Shown here: piece by piece, positions 60,307-64,000 of the stretch
Layout: every line of letters begins with the position of its first letter
How positions within the stretch are numbered: position 1 is the stretch's first letter
Assembly: GCA_019347715.1 (NCBI GenBank)
Contig: JAHWKU010000008.1
Location: 1 to 64,000, forward strand
DNA from: Actinomycetota bacterium
GTDB taxonomy: Bacteria; Actinomycetota; CADDZG01; JAHWKV01
Direction: 5' to 3'
DNA: 64,000 nucleotides
Notes under the pieces: model-generated
What the model saw: the letters and a program-made list of their open reading frames with translations, nothing else
The model's database searches: none
What the model was told of the DNA's origin: nothing
Translations under genes and position numbers: made by a program

Positions 60307-61443
60307 CTACAGGTTCCTTACTCCGGCGATGAGCTTTAGAAGCATCTCTTTGGAGATTGTGGGGTCTCCAGGCTTCTTGGCGTCAGATGAAGTGGAAGAC
60401 GACACTTTGGCTCTAAGAGGCTCGGACCTTCCGTTCCCGGAGGGAACGGGGACCGGCGTCTCTTCCTCGCTTTCGGTGATGGCGACGTCGGAAAGCTCCT
60501 CGGCAACAACTTCCATGGCCTCTTCTGCCTCGGCGACTTCGACGGCTTCGGTCTCTGGTTCGGCAACAGCCGAGACCGGCTCCTCCACCGGGGCCGCAGG
60601 GATGGGCTCGCCCTCTGGTACAGCCTGAGCCTCGCTCGGAGACGGTGCAGATTCGCGCGCCGAGCTGAAGGAGAACCCGTCGGCCTCCCTCGGGCTGAGT
60701 CTCGAAGGCTCTTCGGAGGATCGCTTGCTCGAGCCTGAGGCAACGTCCAGCAATCCAGCAGTTACAAGTCCGTAGATGATCTTGCATGCGTCGAATTCCG
60801 ATCGTTCCGTCGCGGCTGCAATGTCTCTTACGGTCCGTACGCCGTCGGCCAAAACCAGAAGCGTCCACTCCTCCGGCTTGATGTTGATCTCCATCACGTC
60901 CTCGGGAGGAGTTGGCGACATTCGTACGATCACGTCGAGCGAAGGAATCTTGCGCTGGATGACTTCCCACTCCTCGAGCCTGCGGGAGTTCTCCATGATG
61001 AGGTTCTCCACCGATACCGAAAGTCCGATCTCTTGAGGAGAGGTCTCGTCGGCCTGGAAAGAGAAGGTACCCATATCCCACTGGAGCAGGTTGAAGATCG
61101 CGTCCTGGATCTGCTCTTTGATGAAGGTGTCGAGCATCTCTTTGGAGATGTATCCCTTCTCTACGAGCAGATCTCCCACTCGTTTTTCAGGGGACCGCTT
61201 CTGCTCGTCGAGCATCCGAAGCAATTGACCCTGAGTGATCAACTTTGCATTCACAAGCCTTTGACCGAGGAACTCGCGCGTCAGGCTGGAGAATGCGAAA
61301 TAGACCTCACCTTCTCTGAAATAGATGACGCCGTCGCCACTCTCACGGACAACGTGGAGGCCTCCCGTTACGCCGTTTTGAGCCAGCAGCCTGAAGACGT
61401 CAGGAAGAGTAAAGACCTCGAGAGTTCCTTGCAGCACGGTCAT
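60307..61443 (-). CDS. PATAN (DUF4388) protein with MshEN-like repeats
   Basis: The 378-residue protein starts with a PATAN domain (LQGTLEVFTLPDVFRLLAQN; GVIYFREGEVYFA), then two MshEN-like motifs (FLGQRLVNAKLITQGQLLRM at 58-77; VGDLLVEKGYISKEMLD at 89-105), a second PATAN-like stretch (FSFQADE), a winged-helix-like region (about 190-235), and an acidic Pro/Glu-rich tail. PATAN proteins of cyanobacteria bind PilB and steer twitching motility. The neighbouring GTPase, Roadblock and pilB genes support a similar role. A strong AGGGAGG precedes the ATG. Confidence 0.85.
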   Translation of the reverse strand: MTVLQGTLEVFTLPDVFRLLAQNGVTGGLHVVRESGDGVIYFREGEVYFAFSSLTREFLGQRLVNAKLITQGQLLRMLDEQKRSPEKRVGDLLVEKGYISKEMLDTFIKEQIQDAIFNLLQWDMGTFSFQADETSPQEIGLSVSVENLIMENSRRLEEWEVIQRKIPSLDVIVRMSPTPPEDVMEINIKPEEWTLLVLADGVRTVRDIAAATERSEFDACKIIYGLVTAGLLDVASGSSKRSSEEPSRLSPREADGFSFSSARESAPSPSEAQAVPEGEPIPAAPVEEPVSAVAEPETEAVEVAEAEEAMEVVAEELSDVAITESEEETPVPVPSGNGRSEPLRAKVSSSTSSDAKKPGDPTISKEMLLKLIAGVRNL

Positions 61444-61473
61444 TCTTTGAGCCTCCCTTACCCCGCCATCATG

Positions 61474-61914
61474 CTAAAGCTGCTGAATGGACTTCTGAAC
61501 CTGGTCGTTGAAAGATTCCTCTGCAACGACATTCGTCTCTTCGACCTCGAGGATTTTCACGATACTCGCGGCCGCGCGGTGCATCTCGTAAAGGATCAAA
61601 CCTATCTTTGCGCTCTGGCGCGTGATGGCGCACAAGACCGCGTCGCCTGCCGCCATCAAAAATACATATCCCTGAGAACCTTCTACGAATACCTGCTGAA
61701 GCTTTCCGCGGCCGAGCGTTTCGGAAGCGCGCTCACCGAGGGACAGCATGGCGGCAGCCATTGCACCGAGTCGATCTTCCTCGAGGTGCGCGGGAAGAGC
61801 GGATGCCATTGGAAGCCCATCCGAACTGACTACGGCAGCGGCTTCTACGTCTGGCGAAGATCGCAGAAACTCATCGAGTGCCATGGTGAGGCCTGCCCCA
61901 CGTGTTAACGACAT
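61474..61914 (-). CDS. Roadblock/LC7-domain protein
   Basis: The 146-residue protein is a Roadblock/LC7 domain (about 12-130): VEAAAVVSSDGLPMASALP, LGAMAAAMLSLGERASETLG and GDAVLCAITRQSAKIGLILY. Such proteins act as GTPase-activating or scaffold partners of small GTPases (MglB, CvnB). The ATG at 61914 has AAGGAGG five bases upstream; a longer reading is not needed. It opens the PATAN-GTPase-pilB group. Confidence 0.9.
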   Translation of the reverse strand: MSLTRGAGLTMALDEFLRSSPDVEAAAVVSSDGLPMASALPAHLEEDRLGAMAAAMLSLGERASETLGRGKLQQVFVEGSQGYVFLMAAGDAVLCAITRQSAKIGLILYEMHRAAASIVKILEVEETNVVAEESFNDQVQKSIQQL

Positions 61915-62013
61915 GCTTTCCTCCTTAACTTTCTCAACACGGCCGAGATGGGCAGGAGGTGAACCTGGACTAGCCGTCGGTTCAACCGGAAGCCCCCCTC
62001 CCACCGTATTGTC

Positions 62014-62892
62014 CTAATCGGCAGGGTTAGATGGGCGCTTGAGGAAGGGTTTCTGGGGGCCTCTCATGGCCCCAAGGGCGGCGGCCGACATCACCTCCAT
62101 CGGCGGCTCGACGCCCGTCCAGGTCCGAAAGCTGAGAGCTGCCTGGTGAAGGAGCATCCCGAGCCCCCCATGCACCCTCGCGCCGGCCCCCTCGCCGATC
62201 CTCATAAGAGGGGTAACCGGCGGACTGTATACGAGATCGACGAGCGTCGTGCCTGGCCCAATCAGCCCGCCGGCGATGGGCGGCTCATCCCCGCCGGAGC
62301 CGATCGGGGTGGCGTTGATTAGGAGATCCACAGGGGCGTTCAGCAGGAGATCCGGGTCTCCGAGGGCATTCACCTCGAAATTCGAACCGACGGCCAGTGA
62401 GGCAAGCTCCTCGGCTTGCTCCCTTCGCCTGGCCATCACCCTGATCGAGGCGGCCCCTGCCCTAGAAAGAGCCAGGACTGTGGCCCTGGCTGCTCCCCCA
62501 GCCCCCAATATGGCGACCGACGCCGCTGCGACCGTGAACCCCAGATCGCGCTCCAGATAGCGCAGCAACCCCTGGCCGTCGGTGCTCGAGCCGATCAATT
62601 CGCCAAAGCGGATGTCGACGGTGTTGACCGCTGCGATCTCTCGTGCGTCGCCTTCGAGTCGGTGCACGAGGCGCCCTGCTTCGACCTTGTGCGGCATCGT
62701 CACGTTGAAACCGCGGAGCCCGGCAGACGACATCTTCTCGATCGACTCTTTTAGGTTCGCCGGTTGGACGGGGAGTCCGACGTAGATCCAATCGAGACCC
62801 AGAGCGGTAAAGGCAGCGTTATGGATCGCGGGAGACAGACTACGGGCGACTTGACGAGGGCCGCCCACCAATCCCACGACTGCTGTTGCCAC
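62014..62892 (-). CDS. aroE: Shikimate dehydrogenase
   Basis: AroE reduces dehydroshikimate with NADPH. The 292-residue product has SLSPAIHNAAF (residues 18-28), NVTMPHK (63-69, catalytic Lys) and the dinucleotide loop GAGGAAR. The GTG start directly follows the mltG stop with no gap. The other shikimate genes resume at 43704, across the pilus cluster. Confidence 0.94.
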   Translation of the reverse strand: MATAVVGLVGGPRQVARSLSPAIHNAAFTALGLDWIYVGLPVQPANLKESIEKMSSAGLRGFNVTMPHKVEAGRLVHRLEGDAREIAAVNTVDIRFGELIGSSTDGQGLLRYLERDLGFTVAAASVAILGAGGAARATVLALSRAGAASIRVMARRREQAEELASLAVGSNFEVNALGDPDLLLNAPVDLLINATPIGSGGDEPPIAGGLIGPGTTLVDLVYSPPVTPLMRIGEGAGARVHGGLGMLLHQAALSFRTWTGVEPPMEVMSAAALGAMRGPQKPFLKRPSNPAD

Positions 62893-63903
62893 TCAGCACG
62901 CTCTTGGCAAACGCTGTTTGGCGGCGAGGAACTCTCCGTAATCAGCGGTAAACAAATGGGTCCTGCAGTCTGGGGTCAAGACATAGAAGAGCGCGTCGAT
63001 CGACGCTGGATCGAGGGCAGCGACGACGGACCCCGCGCGAACACTCGCGATGGGACCCGGAGGAATGCCTGCGAATTTTCGAGTGTTGTACGGGGAGTCG
63101 ATTGCCAAGTCGCTTTCGGTAAGAGGCTGGCCCTCGTACTTTTTAGTGATGTATTGAACTGTTGCATCGATCTCGAGCTTCATTCCCACTTTTAGCCGAT
63201 TGTGGATGACCGCGGAGACCTTCCTCCGCTCCTCGTCCACCTTGGTCTCCTCCTCGATAAGTGATGCAACGACGACGGCTTGATAGGGACTGAGGCCGAA
63301 CGACGAAGCCCTAGACCAATCCACGTCGTGGGTTTCTTGGTCGAACTGGGTCACCATTCTGCGCACGAGGGCCGCAGCGTCTTCCCTCTCGGTTAGAAAA
63401 TATGTTTGGGGATAAAGGAATCCTTCGAGGGAGTTGTCGGGGGGAGCCTCGAAGCCCTGCGGGCTTGCGGTTGCGAAGCTGGCTGCCGCGAGGAAATCTT
63501 CCTTGGTGATGTGAGTTGCTTCGCCGACTCGCACGGCAGTCTGATCGACGGTAAAGCCCTCCGGAATGGTCACCTTGATGAACTCGATCTCGGGGCCTTT
63601 TTTCAATAGTTCGACCAGATCTGCGAAGCCCATGCCAGTTCGCAGACGGTACTCTCCGGCCTTCAAATCGCGGTTTATCCCGCTCAACCGCATATAGATC
63701 CGAAACGCCAGCGAAGAGTCGATCACGGCTTTGGACTCGAGATCCTCGGCAATGACCCTCGCCGGAGTACCGGGCCGGATGCCAACTACCACCTCGTCTC
63801 CTCCTTCCGTTCCTGAGGAAAAGATCCACTGGTAGGTCGCCACTGCCGTTGCAGAAAGGAGCAGCAGAGCGATCAGGCCCCCGATCAGAAGCGTTTTCTT
63901 CAC
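62893..63903 (-). CDS. mltG: Endolytic murein transglycosylase MltG
   Basis: MltG (YceG) cuts nascent peptidoglycan strands at the outer face of the membrane. The 336-residue product has one N-terminal membrane anchor (about 5-27), a LysM-like domain (40-110), EGFLYPQTY (160-168) and the catalytic ASLIEEET with Glu near 218. The GTG start overlaps the ruvX stop as GTGA. Confidence 0.94.
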   Translation of the reverse strand: MKKTLLIGGLIALLLLSATAVATYQWIFSSGTEGGDEVVVGIRPGTPARVIAEDLESKAVIDSSLAFRIYMRLSGINRDLKAGEYRLRTGMGFADLVELLKKGPEIEFIKVTIPEGFTVDQTAVRVGEATHITKEDFLAAASFATASPQGFEAPPDNSLEGFLYPQTYFLTEREDAAALVRRMVTQFDQETHDVDWSRASSFGLSPYQAVVVASLIEEETKVDEERRKVSAVIHNRLKVGMKLEIDATVQYITKKYEGQPLTESDLAIDSPYNTRKFAGIPPGPIASVRAGSVVAALDPASIDALFYVLTPDCRTHLFTADYGEFLAAKQRLPRAC

Positions 63904-64000
63904 TTCGCCACCCCATCGAGATGCGACTGAAGCAACTGCGCCGCTGCCACGGAATCGATCATCTTCTTAGTCTTGGTCACACCGGCCTCTCTCAAACGCC
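63900..64000 (-). CDS. ruvX: Holliday junction resolvase-like protein RuvX/YqgF, C-terminal end (cut by window edge)
   Basis: Only the last 32 codons are present. The frame reads RLREAGVTKTKKMIDSVAAA followed by QLLQSHLDGVAK and a stop. The VTKTKKMIDSVAAAQLLQ pattern matches the C-terminal helix of YqgF-family nucleases, which act in rRNA processing or recombination. ruvX before mltG and aroE is the usual actinobacterial order. It overlaps mltG by four bases. Confidence 0.82.
   Translation of the reverse strand, partial: RLREAGVTKTKKMIDSVAAAQLLQSHLDGVAK

Noticed and set aside
61033..61908. 291-codon plus-strand open frame across the PATAN and Roadblock genes
   Set aside because: It spans two real minus-strand genes and their gap; both have good ribosome binding sites and domains.
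1..64000. CRISPR arrays, tRNA, rRNA, transposase or integrase genes
   Set aside because: No regularly spaced repeats, tRNA cloverleaf or mobile-element protein motif was found by reading both strands; the only repeated DNA is the pair of 164-bp elements and small local repeats.

Overview
The window looks like a chromosomal core-plus-accessory segment from an uncultivated actinobacterium (Actinomycetota), probably outside the well-studied mycelial and mycobacterial groups. The evidence is an actinobacterial integration host factor (mihF) in the mihF-gmk-rpoZ-coaBC order, a PriA that has lost its helicase motifs as actinobacterial PriA proteins have, an ArgR-controlled arg operon with Streptomyces-like ARG boxes, a conservon-type (CvnD-like) GTPase with a Roadblock protein, and several leaderless-looking promoters. 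No rRNA, tRNA, CRISPR array, transposase or phage gene was found. Almost everything lies on the minus strand; only two convincing genes (7258-7668 and 52600-54375) are on the plus strand.

Layout, right to left in the direction of minus-strand transcription. (1) 64000-54400: ruvX (cut by the window edge), mltG, aroE, a Roadblock protein, a PATAN (DUF4388)/MshEN-like protein, a CvnD-like GTPase, a small unknown protein, pilB, pilT, pilC, then a c-di-GMP-I riboswitch and the major pilin gene. (2) 54375-52600, plus strand: an O-antigen-ligase-like membrane protein with a TPR tail. (3) 52459-43962: four minor pilin/PilX-like genes, a prepilin peptidase, a small HTH gene behind a strong promoter, then pilM, pilN, pilO and a PilP-like gene. 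This pilus cluster interrupts the shikimate genes, which resume with (4) aroC-aroK-aroB-aroQ-peptidase-efp-nusB. (5) 38404-28501: a PyrR-type attenuator, then pyrR-pyrB-pyrC-carA-(37-residue basic ORF)-carB-pyrK-pyrD-pyrF. (6) 28475-26048: mihF-gmk-rpoZ-coaBC. (7) 26052-19363: metK-[element B]-priA-def-[element A]-fmt-rpe-receiver/GGDEF regulator-single receiver. (8) 19366-14798: an FMN riboswitch, ribD-ribE-ribBA-ribH, and hisG. (9) a cold-shock gene, then infC-rpmI-rplT, an RNA methyltransferase, a soluble histidine kinase, and pheS-pheT. (10) 7216-1: tandem ARG boxes and argC-argJ-argB-argD-argF-argR-argG-argH (argH cut by the window edge).

Gene packing is extreme. Stop and start codons commonly share four bases (ATGA, GTGA or TTGA), and UUG starts are frequent at these junctions. 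All seven internal junctions of the arg operon are of this kind. Two genes, infC and gmk, seem to start at AUA.

The most interesting observations are these. First, two near-identical 164-bp structured elements fill the metK/priA and def/fmt gaps; their terminal repeat supplies the GGAGG ribosome binding site of priA and of fmt, and the same bases pair in the outer stem. Second, a pilus-control module combines a GTPase, a Roadblock protein and a PATAN/MshEN protein with PilB/PilT/PilC. A c-di-GMP riboswitch before the pilin gene and a GGDEF regulator elsewhere in the window suggest that c-di-GMP controls piliation. Third, an unannotated 37-residue basic protein sits exactly between carA and carB. 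Fourth, a second, unrelated inverted-repeat element lies upstream of aroC. Fifth, several transcription units have TANNNT exactly six bases before the start codon.
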